From: Micrasema longulum
Lineage: Eukaryota > Arthropoda > Insecta > Trichoptera > Brachycentridae
Assembly: GCA_022494885.1 (NCBI GenBank)
Contig: JAGVSM010004207.1
Location: forward strand, 124,001 to 188,000
Reading direction: 5' to 3'
Length of the DNA: 64,000 nucleotides
Position numbers and translations under genes: made by a program. Below are positions 1 to 11,823 of the stretch, piece by piece. Below the pieces are notes generated by a model, which was not told the DNA's origin, did not search any database, and saw nothing but the letters and a program-made list of their open reading frames with translations. Position 1 is the stretch's first letter. Every line of letters starts with the position of its first letter.

Positions 1-892
1 TATCGAGTCAAAAATACTCGACCAGGGCCTATGGTTTTATCCTTTTATTTTACTCACTGAACTCTAATCTAAATTAAGAGCGGACATTATTTTTCCGATT
101 GGTTTTGGAAAACAACCCATGACTTGACGATGATATAATTTTATAAATAAAAACTCGGACTAGCCATTGCGCTTTTTTCACAGACCTAAGTGCGTCTTCG
201 TTACCTGTTTGTTAAAATATTAACATTTCCACGGTGTAATAACAACTTAATTGAAAAATAACAAGTTACAACGGGTCGATAATTTAATGCCAATAAATTC
301 AAATCTTGATGGATTAGGCAACATGCGTAAATTTAAACTAATATACCCACTGAGTATTTTTTTTCAATACGTCAATAATATACCTGCGTATAGTTACAAA
401 TTCAGTCAAAAGAATAAAAAAAACATTAGAATTGACCTTAAACTTGTTTTTGATAAAATTCATAAAGGAATCCAATGGATACCTACTTGTTCACAAATAT
501 TTGGATAACCATAACTATAGGAACCCTAATTGTTTCACATAGATTCGTTCTATAATAGTATGCCAATTTTTACTCCAGTATCAAAAATGAGCATATTATA
601 TTTATAATAGTATAGAAAGCATGGATATAGTCAGTTTTGATGGCAGATTATTAAGGTTTAAGAAATGTATGTAAGATGCGTTTTCATACTAATTAATGAA
701 TTTTTACAACAATTTAATTTGATTCACTCTCATTGTCAATTTTATTCAGCACTTATTTTTTATTTTATTTCATTTTATTTATTGGGGATATCAACAGTAA
801 GACATGTAAAAAAAATAAAATATACAGAGAACAAAACCGATGACAGATATCCACAGAAATACATTAAATACACGTACAATAAACACTAGTGT
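1..892. other. No recognisable feature, AT-rich
   Basis: I see no gene, RNA or terminal-repeat signature here. Short open frames occur (for example 251-508) but their composition is that of random AT-rich DNA and none shows a known motif. Confidence 0.6.
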
Positions 893-940
893 GTTTGTGT
901 GAGTGTGAGTGTGTGAGAGGGTGGGTGAGTGGGTGTTATA
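893..940. repeat. GT/GA-rich simple repeat
   Basis: A short impure run of GTGT, GAGTGT and GGGTG units, visibly different from the flanking AT-rich sequence. It is a decayed microsatellite with no gene beside it. Confidence 0.8.
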
Positions 941-1044
941 TTGGAACGAGGTTATATTTCATTTTCATTTGAATTACTTTTGATGTGTATTTTATTAGTG
1001 TTTACATGTTATTTATGGAAAATATGTCATGTCTTTATTTACAT

Positions 1045-1435
1045 GTTGAATTTCTGTTTAGTAACAATATTATTCATTATTATTAATATTTAAAGCATTA
1101 ACTTTGTAATGAAATATTTTACTAAACTTTATTTGTACCTATTAAACTTACGCCCCTCCTTTCATTACCCCCTCTTATTTCAACTATTTTTTTCACAACA
1201 TAAAATATTTTCATTACTTAATTAGTGCATGTTTGTCCTAATCAGTGCATGTGCTTATTAAAATGCACGTCGTGTTGGTTTTATACTTTTGTGCAACAAC
1301 TATGGTGAAGGTGTATAGTGGGTTTTGCATGTTGGCTTAATTGTTGTCCTGACGAAGAGACGGGTACGTCTCGAAATAAGTATACATAGAAAAACCTGTA
1401 AGTGGTTTTATTCAAATATTAAAAAATATTTAATA
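1045..1435 (+). mobile_element. Penelope-like terminal region with hammerhead-like hairpin
   Basis: This stretch shares its order of blocks with 47.70-48.24 kb and 49.24-49.40 kb: a segment near 1093 (AAAGCATTAACTTTGT), a GCATGTTGG block near 1327, then a hairpin at 1349-1376. The hairpin reads CTGACGA, one extra A, stem GAGACG/CGTCTC with a GGTA loop, then GAAA, followed by an AGTGGTTTTATTCAAATATT block. CUGANGA...GAAA is the hammerhead ribozyme core, and hammerhead motifs are known in Penelope-like elements. No coding sequence is present. Assignment to Penelope is by similarity to the GIY-YIG-linked termini elsewhere in the window, so it is an inference. Confidence 0.6.
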
Positions 1436-1628
1436 TATTATTTATTGTTTTTTGCTCAAAAAAAAAAAATTAATGTTAAATTGCTTTGAAAACTTTAAAT
1501 TTAAAAAAAAATCAATTGATAAATGAGGAAATGTTTTCAAATAAAATAACGACAGAAAAAAACAAATTAATATAAGAGTAAAATTTATGTTATTTACTTA
1601 ATTTTTGTGTGTATTTAATTTATTTATG

Positions 1629-1784
1629 ACGTGGCACGATCAGATAAATCAAAATCTTAAGTCTGGTCTGGCATGTATGACAAGATGTACGAATGTGGAA
1701 GAAGCTAGGAATGTATGCCAGGATAGACGTGTGTGGCGGTCCATTCTCTCTGCCTACCCCTACGGGGAAATGCCGAGATGGTAG
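1629..1784 (+). pseudogene. LINE reverse transcriptase, C-terminal end
   Basis: A 51-codon open stretch ending at a TAG (1782-1784) translates to the tail seen in RTE/R1-like non-LTR retrotransposon proteins: TWHDQI at the start, CQDRRVWRSILSAYPYG near the end. The same segment occurs, more decayed, at 33.43-33.52 kb (plus strand) and at 54.74-55.28 kb (minus strand). Nothing upstream continues the frame, so the copy is 5'-truncated, the normal outcome of target-primed reverse transcription. It is a dead remnant; the clade cannot be fixed from so short a piece. The open frame on the opposite strand is a shadow. Confidence 0.8.
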
Positions 1785-1915
1785 TAGTAGTAGACACCAT
1801 GACAAGAAAGCGCCCACCCTTTTCCCGAAACTGTCCATAAAGATAACTGTCTTCCTTCATTTTTAAAAACTAATTTACCGAAAATGTAATATTTCTTTCA
1901 AACCGCGAAAATACC

Positions 1916-2035
1916 AAAACATGGAAACTTAAAAAGCTTCCATTGTACATCTCACTGAAGTATTGTCAATGTGTGGTCAATCAAATACACCCGGTCAGTA
2001 CATTCAGCTTATTGTAGTTTCCCTGCATGACAGGT
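1916..2035 (+). repeat. Dispersed repeat, second copy at 44.69 kb
   Basis: Blocks such as AGTATTGTCAATGTGT, AAATACAC and GTCAGTACA occur in the same order at 44693-44815, with CATTGTACxxCTCACTG preceding in both. No open frame or inverted ends are evident, so the type of element is unknown. Confidence 0.6.
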
Positions 2036-3684
2036 TCCAAATTGGGACCGCGGTACACTTCTCGGATCCTGCTTCGAAAGGAAGAAGAACGTAATAGTAA
2101 TACAAACATATTAAAAAATAGTGATACAAATATAATAAAAAACTACACAAAACTCATATATTTACTTTTAGAAAACGTTTACAGAATCCGCCCAATCAAC
2201 ACGCACTCGGTAACATGTCATGTAGTTGTAATATGTTTTTGCAATAGCGACATATTTGTAATACTTAATTTAGTTAGTTTTTTATGAGTAGCGAAAAACG
2301 TTTTTGTAAAAGAAAAATTGATTGATACAAACCGCCTTTCAAACTCTATTGTGTCCGAAAAATCCCGTACATTGTAATACAATTTCAGTAATTTAATCAT
2401 GTTAGTTTGCACAATTACTATTGCAAATTGTTTTGCCATAGTAACACATTATACAGGCAAACCGAGAGCATTTGAGCAAAAAATAGGTGTGTATATAAAA
2501 TCAAGTATAGGGCTTGTAATGTAGGTTAATTTTATTCGCAATTTTATCGCACGGATAAATTGTGGTTAGTATAAAATATTATCCTGAATTCAAATATGAT
2601 ATCGGTTTTTTCCAATAACACGAGGTTTTCAAGATACGGGCATTTATAATTTCTTAACTGTACGATATTCAACATTCTGACTTACCTAGAAACGCGAGTA
2701 ACATTTTTGAACGTTTTGCTAATCTGCATTCCCCGGTGGATTCGAAAGTTCCTGCTGCCAAATACAATTTTTGTATAAATTTAATATATATATTTACATT
2801 AACGTTTCCCATTGCGTAAAAGAAAAAAAAATGTGTACATAATGGGGAGGGACGTCTTACAATAATTTGTTTATTTAATTTTTTTATCGTTAATATTTTT
2901 AGTGTGATATATAAATTACAAAAAAATAAAATAATAAACGGTGTTTTTAACCAGTGCTACACAAATAAGAATTATAAACAGAACTTTTCACTTCTTTCTT
3001 AAATATGTTATATTCCTGGCTGCACGTTTTATTTCCATTGTTTATTTTATTAAAGATAAATATTCCTCGGTAAGTATAATGATGTTGCGCTGTAGTTGTT
3101 TTTTATTTTGGAATTAATATGCTACCAGTTGTTCTAGGCGTTATGTGACATAGAAACATTATTATTTATGTTGTCTTTATGGATTTGAAGTAAACAATTC
3201 TTTTTAATAACTATATATCGGGGATATTTTCACTCCGACACCTAGAACTCCGTAAGAGTGCTGTCCGTTCACCTCATATATTGTATTTTACAAGAGACTT
3301 TCCAAAAGATTGCGAAATATACGTTTTTATTACTGTAAGGTAGGAACAGAAATGCCACATTCTACGCTGATACTTGATACGCGAACTTTTGACCCCGGGA
3401 AAGAAATTTGTTACTGTCCCAATACCTTCCACCGCCGTCACCTCCTGACTCCATATCAGCCATATTAACAATATAAAATAAAGAGATATTTGACACACGA
3501 CGTGTCACCGAATGACAAGAGAAATTCTTACACATGACATAACGCGTAGAAACCGGAAAATTATTCGGATCCCAATTTCATATTTTTAGCAATCCATCAC
3601 GTCGTTTCCCGGTAGAGTAAAGCAGAGAGAATAGAAGATAACATTTATCCGTATAAAATCTAACAAACATTAGTCTTGGACTTT
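2036..3684. other. No recognisable feature
   Basis: AT-rich DNA with only short non-descript open frames on either strand. I see no inverted ends, tRNA-like boxes or coding motifs. Confidence 0.5.
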
Positions 3685-3745
3685 GATGAAAACAAGTGCA
3701 AACTATCGAATTTCAACCCCCCTCACCCCTCACTCAATATCTCCA
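3685..3745 (+). repeat. Short dispersed repeat, inverted copy at 25.38 kb
   Basis: GAAAACAAGTGCAAA followed by CGAATTTCAACCCCC and a CTCAxCCCTCACT block is found as its reverse complement at 25378-25440. The element type is not recognised. Confidence 0.6.
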
Positions 3746-4460
3746 CCAACGCAACACAACACTGTGATATTTTATTTTTTTTGCTTTATTAAGTTAGTTT
3801 ATAACATCTTTTTGCATTTTCCGATCAAAGTTTCTCAAAAACATATTTTTTCAAATAAATTTTAAATATTTAAATCTTTTCTCTTCTTTTATTTCTTCGG
3901 GTAACTCATTGTGCAGCTTTAATCTTTTGTATAATGAGTTTTGAGATTCTGTTTTTCTCTAGTTTCTTTAATGTATTACACTATTGCTTAAATTTTATTA
4001 TGTTTTTTTCTTTTATTCATCCCTTTAATTATTTTATGAAAAAAAATAGATACATTATATTTTATTTGTTGCTTTACTGTGAGCAAGCCAACTTTTTCGT
4101 ACATAATTTCTACATCGAAATACATTTTTTTAGTAAAATCCTCATCGCCTTATTTTGAAGAATTTGTACATTTTGAATTTCCCCTCATTACTTAAAAAAA
4201 TAATGAAAGAACAGTAATTTATTAGTGGACATATATGATTGTTTTATATAAAAGAACACTACTCTTTATATCTATTAAATTTCGTAATCTTCCCATAAAT
4301 GTTTTTTTTTCGTTATATATTGAGAATGTGTTTTGAATTTTAAATATCTACTTAAGTAAACTATTTAAGAGGCTTTATTTTATTAATAAAGACTTTATTT
4401 TTTACCTCCATAGGTATTAGATGAAGGTAGACCCTGTTAAAATTATAAAACAGCAAAATA
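3746..4460. other. No recognisable feature, very T-rich
   Basis: Long T and TTTA runs dominate. Apparent open frames (for example 3934-4158) consist of Phe, Ile and Tyr codons, as expected of T-rich non-coding DNA. Confidence 0.6.
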
Positions 4461-4530
4461 TTTATTTCTTAATTATACCTTGATAAGGGAGCACATAGTA
4501 GCCAAGAAATCGGTGGGTAATTATCTTCTC
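4461..4530 (+). mobile_element. Penelope-like terminal fragment (decayed)
   Basis: CCTTGATAAGGGAGC, a short loop, GCCAAGAAATCGGTGGGTAA resembles the hairpin at 25849-25880, where a stem is followed by AAACCGGTCAGTAA. Only the hairpin zone is recognisable. Confidence 0.35.
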
Positions 4531-4889
4531 ATTGACTGATAAAAAATCCCTCTAGAGAAGGTGTTTTAGTGTCGTACGACATATTTTGATATACGGGTAT
4601 TAAAAAACAAACAATAAACACATGTCCCGGGCTCAAGTGACCGGCCGTTGTCGTGTGTATAAAAAATAGGACCAAATCAATAAAAATGGTTTTCGTTTAG
4701 ACAATTTAGAACGATTATAAATTAGTAAAGCCATTAATCAAAAACTTCAAATAATAAATAATCAATTAAATTTAACTTAGAGTCCTCTTTTAAAAATATT
4801 CAAGTTATGATTCATTTTATCTTCCTTCTCTCTCTTTCTTTCATTTTTCTGTCCCTTTCATACAATATTTAATAATATAATTAGCAACG

Positions 4890-5012
4890 CGAGTAATTAT
4901 AAGTTTGTTTAATTCCTGACGATGAGGTAGTAACCTCGAAACCGGTCCTAGTATAACTCTAAATTAAAATGGTTTGTACAAATTTGTAAACATATAAGTG
5001 TAACACATTTTT
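4890..5012 (+). mobile_element. Penelope-like terminal region with hammerhead-like hairpin
   Basis: CTGACGA at 4916-4922, one extra T, stem GAGGT/ACCTC (4924-4928 and 4933-4937) around AGTA, then GAAACCGGTCC from 4938. The stem sequence differs from the 1.35-kb copy while the core is the same, so the pairing has been conserved across families. The 3' side runs into a T-rich block ending in TTTATTTTAATTATTTA. Confidence 0.6.
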
Positions 5013-5620
5013 ATTTTTATTTTAATTATTTATAATACTTAAAAAGTTTAAAAGTTGTATGTATATGATTACGCAATGCACTTAACAATAACCTTTCTAG
5101 GCAAACAAAGTTTCAGTACTAATAAAACTAAAAAGTTGTAGAAACTTACCTTGAACGCCACTTTGCACTTATTGATCATCTTAAACGCCAGTTTGAAGCC
5201 GTCTATTTTCCGTTGTTTTATTAAATTACTCTGCCAAAAGGACTTTTGTTTTGCGATCTGAAAACAAATAAAACCATCGTGTTAAAAAAACATTTCTCGG
5301 AACAAATAACAGTTTTTCTAAAACCTTGGTTACCTAGATATAAGATATAATAGTTTTAGTTCTTGAAATGAGTTTAATCTCATTACCGATATAAAAATAA
5401 AGGTGAATATATTCCCCACAAGTTAAGTGTGACATAAAAAAAAAAGAGTTTTTAAACTCAAAATGTATGAATAAGTTCAGCTTATTCACAAGTTTAATAT
5501 TGGGATTATTTATAATAATATGAAAACTTTTACTATTGGTTATCAACTTTTATTTATTTATAATATATGACAATATTTTTTAGAGTAAAATACTCGCATC
5601 AGCGAATATTGAAATTGGTC
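5013..5620. other. No recognisable feature
   Basis: AT-rich DNA. Slightly less skewed around 5150-5260 but with no motif I can name. Confidence 0.5.
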
Positions 5621-5624
5621 AAAA

Positions 5625-5830
5625 AAAGCACAATTTTATTTATTTTATTTAATGCACAAAATACACAATTTTACATAGACACAATTATATGTTTTTTGTG
5701 GCCCGACTTGTTAGAAAATTCTGTGTTAAGTCAGGACTCTTCGATATATAAATCAAAAATATTTATTTACATATTAAAACAATATACAGGTAATCAAAAC
5801 AATATGCAAAATAATAATAGAAAAATATAA
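5625..5830 (-). mobile_element. LINE 3' tail with terminal hairpin
   Basis: Read on the minus strand it carries GAAGAGTCC, TGACTTAACA, AGAATTTTCTAACAAGTC, then AAATTGTGTATTTTGTGCAT and an AAATAAAATAAA tail. The same sequence lies on the plus strand at 38210-38345. The halves GACTT and AAGTC can pair, as in the 3' hairpins of other LINE tails in this window. No coding sequence is attached. Confidence 0.6.
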
Positions 5831-7286
5831 ATAATATAAATTTATATATGTCAAAAAATGGAATGTAGAAAAGTTATATAATAATACGTATGACAGTGAT
5901 GATATACACATATTCGAAATAAGTATATGGATAATAATGAAAACAGCAGCGATGTTATGTATTTATTACAATAAGTAGGTACTCATAAAAATTTAAATAC
6001 ATGTATGTTTTTTTCTATCGCTATTGCATAATTACAGATTTATAATTAATATTGTTCTGACAAACACAAAACTGAAATTAACAGGTGGGTAACTTTTTCG
6101 TATGAACTCCTGAATTCGTATGAACTTCTAAATATTACTCCTTTCTCACGGTATTTTTTGTATTAGTTACATTTTAGAAATACCTACCCTACCTACTCAC
6201 TAATAAAGTTGAAATACAAAAGTTCATTTAAAAAATAGTTGGTCGTAGTGGGTACCTACGTGCCTACTTTTGAGAAACTCACAACTCTAAATAATAGAAA
6301 TCAATGCATATATGTTTTGCGAATTTTTTAACTTTAATTTATTGAAATTGTAAACAATATTTTACGAATTTTTAAAAATGGGCTAACTTACATATTTGAA
6401 TTTAAATGACTCTCTTACAGTCTTACAAATAATACATTTTATTTATAGTAAATATAATTTGCTCTATGACCAACTTCTTTAATAAAAAGACAATTTGAGA
6501 TTCCTGGGCCAGCATAAATAGATTCCATGACTATCGACACACAACCTTGAAATTAGGCATAAACATACGATTAATTGCAAGTTTAATATTACAGCTTAAA
6601 TTTTAAGTATCTAATTGATTATTCCATCGTATTTTCACATTATTTAAATTCAATGTTAAAGAAAACTTGTCCAAATGCCGTAAGTTATTAGATAATAATA
6701 TAATCTAATGCTATTTTAATGCGAGAATGCAAAATTTATTCATAAATTCGGAAACTGCCATTAGTCAACAATTCGCGTATAATTAGTTACTAACACGAAA
6801 TGAAGTTTTTATTTAAATTATTATCATTTTAATATAAAACGTGTGATGAAACGTTGTTTTACAGTAGGAAAATTGAGTAAAATATTAAAAAGTTACATTA
6901 ACCGTCAACTGTTTTCGTTTCTTTGAAACCGTTACTGGCTATTTTTATTTTGATATGGAAGTTTCTTATATTTGCTTGCTTACTTACTACCCACATATTA
7001 CATAATTATGTACTTGGGTATATTTACTGCAACTCGATATCCTCGCCTTGATTTGAATACTTAAAAAAATATATTGTATGTTTGAAAAAAATTTTGACAA
7101 AATGTCAAGAACTTTTTCAATAAATATACAAAAAAATTTTTACTTATTTTAAGTATAAAATTACAAAATGGCTAGTACATGCATAATTAAAAATAACGTT
7201 TCTACGTCTCTAATAGAGTGAAAACTCATGTTGAGTTCGTTTTACATTTATGTTCTTTGATTTAATAGTTTGAAAACTAATAACTA
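5831..7286. other. No recognisable feature
   Basis: AT-rich DNA with no frame, inverted end or tRNA-like box that I can support. Confidence 0.5.
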
Positions 7287-7287
7287 A

Positions 7288-7540
7288 CGGCCTCGTGGTG
7301 TACTAGTCAGCGCGTTTACCTACCACGCAAGAGATCTCGGGTTCGAGATCGATGTGAAATATATATAATTAAAAAAATCTGTTTTTACACTAGAATATTT
7401 CATAGTCCCTAGACTGGTACCTAAAGCGTAAGATCATCTTACTTTAATTTAACACAAATGATCAAGATACACTGCGATTGGTGTATCAATTCACTGGACT
7501 ATGCACCATTAGTTATGGAATGCGAATAAAGATGAATTTA
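7288..7540 (+). mobile_element. tRNA-headed SINE (family A)
   Basis: The 5' part is tRNA-like: GGCCTCGTGGTGTACTAGTC matches a polymerase III A box and GGGTTCGAGATC a decayed B box. The body has the blocks ACACTAGAATATT, ATAGTCCC, AAGCGTAAG and a 3' part ATGCACCATTAGTTATGGAA ending in GATGAA. Near full-length relatives lie at 44.98-45.25 kb (plus) and 51.60-51.86 kb (minus), with partial copies at 19.93, 26.16 and 60.30 kb. It encodes no protein and would need LINE enzymes to move. Confidence 0.85.
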
Positions 7541-7744
7541 AATAAAACTAACTGACTAAAGGTTTACTTTACAGGGGATAATTAAAAATTTCATTAATCA
7601 GTATATTGTATGAAACCTTAGTGCTTTTTACCAAATATTTTGTTTTTAAGGTACAAATAATGTTTAAACGTTTTATCTAAACAAATATAAATCACTGTAC
7701 TACTGACCTATTAAATTCCGCTATATTTCAAGGACATCTTATTA

Positions 7745-7845
7745 AAGATACGCGTTGTTCGAAAAAATATATATAGTTTTTATGTCAACAATTTCTTCGT
7801 TAAAATGAAAGACATAGGCTATTTTGTACCGTGAAAATATTCAAT
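7745..7845 (+). repeat. Dispersed repeat, second copy at 55.79 kb
   Basis: ACGCGTTGTT, then TGTCAACAATTTCTTCGTT and ACATA in the same order at 55787-55880. Type unknown. Confidence 0.55.
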
Positions 7846-8039
7846 CATAATCTTAATTGCAGCAAAAAAGTTCTTACGTTGTATCCAAATAATGGCTTCT
7901 AGAATCTAAAATGAACAGAATCTAGATGCTCTAACGATTATTTATTTGTGAGGAACTGGCGGGAAAGTCGGTTTAAAAAATAACTAAATTATGCCTCCTC
8001 TCGTTTGCAAATGATTTTGGCTCTGAAAAACAAAAATAA

Positions 8040-8320
8040 GAAACAATATTCTGAGTTTGTCCAAATTTTTGTAGACAAGGGCTGAATTCAACTCCCTGGG
8101 GAGCTGTTTATATTAACAGATGAAAGAATTGAAGGAATATAGTTTTTTTTTTTTATAGATAATATATTCAAACATGGGCATAATGGTGAATGTTACACAT
8201 TGTGTAAAGTGGCCACTTAAACTAGCCATTGACAGGTCATAAGCCCTGTAGATGCCTAGACTTCTATATTACCTTATCTTAAATGTTCTTCATCTCTGTT
8301 GTAATATGTTAAAAATAAGA
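8040..8320 (-). mobile_element. Foldback MITE, decayed copy
   Basis: Carries the family blocks CATGGGCATAATGGTGAATG, GTGTAAAGTGGCCACTTAAA, CATAAGCCCTGTAGATGCC and a decayed CTCTGTTG segment. The left terminal block near 8060 is mutated. Best copies of the family are at 44.29, 47.17, 50.13 and 58.24 kb. Confidence 0.75.
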
Positions 8321-8784
8321 AAGTTAAAGAATGTTTAAAAATAAATAATAAATGAAAAAGTTAAAGAATAGCTTTAATAAAATGACAAAAAACCTACCCT
8401 GGAAAAATGTACATAATGTGAGATATTTAGAATCAGTTTTAAAAAGTTATGTGACAATAAAATAGTATTACCGTCTAAATTAAATGTAATCATCACATAC
8501 AATTGTGACCTGAAAGTAAAGAGGGACATACAATTACTAATTAGTCTTACTAATGACTTTTTACCCTTTGTTTTTCAAAAATCATTATTTACAAAACCAC
8601 ATTCACGAAGGATGGGACACTAAAAATAAAATAAAATACTTAAACTCAAATAAAAATAGCATTATATCAACTTATTAGTTAACCCAAAGAAAATTTGTTG
8701 ATAATGATCCTTAAGATAAAAATAACTTTATTTAATTAACTTACATATAAATTTGAATTATCTATCCTTACCTCTGTTTTGTAT

Positions 8785-8912
8785 AAATACATTTAACTTT
8801 TTAATAAAGATACCAGTCTCGAAGATGTCGCGAAAGCGATGAAACCGGTCACTGGATATTCCAAATTTGTGGATTAAAGTATCACTCGTGTTTTATTCAT
8901 ATAGTAAAGCAA
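8785..8912 (+). mobile_element. Penelope-like terminal region, divergent hairpin
   Basis: GATGTCGCGAAAGCGATGAAACCGGTCACTGG (split: GATG, TCGC, GAAA, GCGA, TGAAACCGGTC) forms a short stem followed by GAAACCGG, like the other Penelope-type termini. The 3' side ends in a GTGTTTTATTCAT block seen in related copies. The reverse complement of a close relative is at 18.53-18.58 kb. Confidence 0.5.
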
Positions 8913-9384
8913 GTATATTTGTTGTTAATTAATAAAGCAAGTATATTAGTTGTTAAGTAAGTACGTTAGGTTCATTCTACATTATATATACATTCTACGT
9001 ATTATTCGTATAAAATCACAGCGACTGTATTACCAAATAGCAGAAAAACCGTCGCGTCGCATTATGACTTATAAATTATTATGAACGAACTCATCATAAT
9101 TTTGTTTCTTGGAGTACTGTACTTTCCCCTTGTTACAAGTGAACATAATTTAAAATCATTAGTAACATGATAATGTTTTTTTCTTCATGTGTTATGCGTA
9201 ACCGTTGCAAATTACTGTAGTCTAATATTACTTAGGTTAACCCTTTGCTACCTCTAATCTCCTGCCTTCATAGTAAAGTGTCAATTTTTTAGTTCGTTTT
9301 GTTTTAAATTTTTGTATAAAATTATAAGATTCTACATAATAACCTAGAATATGTCCATGTACTTTTAATTTTCTTAAACTGAAC

Positions 9385-9424
9385 GGTTCGGGCAGGTAGG
9401 AAGAAATTGCCTTAAGGCAATATT
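9385..9424 (+). mobile_element. LINE 3' tail, first part (interrupted)
   Basis: GGCAGGTAGGAAGAAATTGC followed by CTTAAGGCAATATT is the first half of the tail that is continuous at 13030-13125. The second half resumes at 10438, so about 1 kb of foreign DNA lies inside it. Confidence 0.7.
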
Positions 9425-9721
9425 ACTTATTTATTTATTTATTTTTTACATATTTATTACAGCAATTTACACGTAATTATTTATACAACAAATTAATTAA
9501 GTAGTAAAAGTAAACATACATTTTTTTAATTTTTGCTGTTGGTTCATCTAAACTGCCTAACTAGGGATAGCTTACCCGTTCTAAGGCAGTAAATTATATA
9601 TTTTATAATAATATTAAAAAGTAATTACAGTTTTATCATAATTTGTGCTTTACTTAATTACATAGTTTTTCTATTTACTTTTTCTACTTGGTTTTTTGTA
9701 TTTTTTTCCTCTATATCTATC

Positions 9722-9875
9722 CTCGCCTCTATTGCATACACCATGATTGGTCTGGCACACGTTTTGCATATCCGAATCTTGTTTCCAATACGCATTTGTT
9801 CATCGTACCATACGACATTTCTTAGACATTCAGCTGTTTTACTAACTGAGATAGATATGCTCTTATCATCACTGC
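9722..9875 (-). pseudogene. LINE reverse transcriptase, post-palm segment
   Basis: On the minus strand this reads without a stop for about 50 codons. It contains SISVSKTAECLRNVVW and RICKTCARPIMVYAIEAR, closely matching the segment after the palm domain in many insect LINE reverse transcriptases (consensus RIYKTxxRPIxTYAxET, quoted from general family knowledge). Together with the ADD motif at 10127-10178 on the same strand it belongs to one LINE copy that interrupts the LINE tail at 9.4/10.4 kb. The intervening 9.88-10.12 kb holds unrelated AT-rich sequence with a tail-like TATTTATTTATTTACAG block. It is non-functional. Confidence 0.75.
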
Positions 9876-10126
9876 CACTATTTATTTATTTACAGTTCCA
9901 TGAACCTTTTATACAATTACAATAAAACCAGTGAAAAAAAATACAATAAAAAATAACATAATATTAAAAAAAGAACAAAAACACCGAGAATAGTATACAA
10001 TGGTAAACAGTATTTATATATAAAAAGAAATATTACATCTGTAACAAATATAAATATTTACATTTAAAAAAGAAAGGTAAATACTTCAAAACAGCAGTTT
10101 TCAAAAAAGAAGAATAGAAGAAAAAA

Positions 10127-10180
10127 AACTATGGCTGCATCGTCTGCGTGGCATGTGATGTTAACGAACTTATCTCCCTT
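10127..10180 (-). pseudogene. LINE reverse transcriptase palm motif (ADD)
   Basis: The minus-strand frame reads GDKFVNITCHADDAAIV, where HADD stands for the YADD catalytic motif of non-LTR reverse transcriptases (two metal-binding aspartates at 10139-10144). The usual Tyr is replaced by His. It lies in the order expected upstream of the 9722-9875 fragment. Too short to assign a clade. Confidence 0.6.
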
Positions 10181-10437
10181 AGTAGATTCACTACTTTCTT
10201 TATTCTTAAAAGCGTTTTTTATATATTTATTCTGCTTGTGTAAGAAAAGGTTATTGGCGTATATATTGTTGTGTTATATTTAGTTATATATATGCTAAAC
10301 TTGCTTTGTTTCTTTATTGTTCTCAATTTGTGTTTTTTTTTAAAACGTATATTATCAAAGTCCCGGATTGAGTTGTTGTAACTCCTGGGAATGTAATTCA
10401 TGTGTATGACTTGTAAAATACTTTGTGTTAAAAAAAA

Positions 10438-10504
10438 TGCCCACCCTTATTTGTATATAAATTGTATACGTATAATATATAAAGTGTTAAATATATACCT
10501 CATG
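10438..10504 (+). mobile_element. LINE 3' tail, second part
   Basis: TGCCCACCCTTATTTGTATA and the following TATA-rich block ending in AAGTGTTAAATA continue the tail left off at 9424. Compare TGCCCGCCCTTATATGTATA at 13.07 kb. Confidence 0.65.
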
Positions 10505-11320
10505 GTACAAATTTATCCAGGTGTAAAGTAACTAATATACCTCTTACATGAGGAAGCATTTGATATAATTAATCACTATCATTAGACAGGACATTTAAGA
10601 GTAATTAGTTCCACAAAATTACTCCTAGAGATCAGTTTTGCGAAGAGCTATCACCCGTTTTACTGTGTAAAATTATTGCTTCTTTACAAACCATAATATT
10701 ATTAAAATGATACCAAGTTTTTTAAAAATAATTTTTGACGAATATTTAAGGTTTTATTTATTTTTGTAAATTTATCGTATTGGAAAAAAACCAACGTTTT
10801 AAATTTCAATTCCCTGACGGTACCAATTTGTACTACTATTTTTTTTTTAATTAAGATTTAAAAAAACTGGTAATCGTTTTCAAACTATAAATAACATAAT
10901 TTAAAAAGAAAAAGTTCAAAAACTCTATTAAATCTTTGGTCAAGGAACAAAGGGTTAAACGGTAGAAGAAACATAAATCTACCAAAACATTTAGACCATA
11001 TTATATTTTTATACATAATTAAGCAGAATACGTAAGGTAACTTTAGAAAAAAAAAATCGTTATATCATACAATCCAAAATTAAATCTAAAATCAGAACTT
11101 ATTTACTGACTAATTTGACAAATATTTTTATTATATGAAAGTAAAAATGCTTAATTGACTTTTTTCACGTAAGTATTTAACTGTAAAAATTGAACCAGAA
11201 ATAAAGTAAATTACAGTACATTTTTTTTGTTTTTTTTGTGTTTTTCTGCATTTAGTGGTTGAGATAAATTGATCAAATTAAAATGGAAGAACGATACCTA
11301 ATTTGTTAAAAAAAATAACA
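10505..11320. other. No recognisable feature
   Basis: AT-rich DNA with poly-T and poly-A runs. Nothing I can assign. Confidence 0.5.
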
Positions 11321-11324
11321 GTTA

Positions 11325-11460
11325 CCAAAACAATAAGGAACTTCAGCCCTATGAGAAATTGGATACAAAAAATGTTCCTTATGGAGAAAAAATTAGAGCA
11401 TTAAATTGAACGGAAAAGTTTCTTAAAAATGTAAGATTTTTTTAAAAATAAAAACGCACT
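11325..11460 (+). mobile_element. Dispersed element of the GGAACTTCAGCCC family
   Basis: Starts with AAGGAACTTCAGCCCTATGA and GAAATTGGATA, then AAAATTAGAGCATTAAATTG and AAGTTTCTT. The same blocks in the same order occur at 23283, 23526, 57195 (plus) and near 37400-37490 (minus). No protein is encoded. Longer copies have a right part with a GACGTCAC motif. Possibly a MITE; the superfamily is unknown. Confidence 0.65.
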
Positions 11461-11823
11461 ACGATTGAAAATCAATCGGCTTTATCTCGAGTGCCCCAAA
11501 GCACTCGACATTGACAATCGAATGCCACATCGTTACGTCAGCTGTCAAACTGCCTTCATGTAAAAAGCTCGGCATTTATGTTTGAATGACGAGTAGGTAT
11601 GTTTGTTGTATTTAACTTTAAATTTAAAACAATGTATCAACAAATGTGCAGCAAATATAACTATACTTATTTTTAATCCATTATCAAATGAAGTTTCACT
11701 AGAAACATGGTTTCAAAATTATTTTATCGCTCGTCAATGTCAAAATACGTATTTATTATTATTATTTTGTTAACTTTGTTAAATAACTAATTTAAGGCAT
11801 GTATTAAATTTAGTAAAATCTTT

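Noticed and set aside
893..940. Possible telomere-like or regulatory GT repeat
   Set aside because: Impure and short; a worn microsatellite explains it.
3683..4158. Open frames of 60-74 codons
   Set aside because: Composed of Phe, Ile, Tyr and Lys codons in T-rich DNA, with no motif and no coding-like composition.
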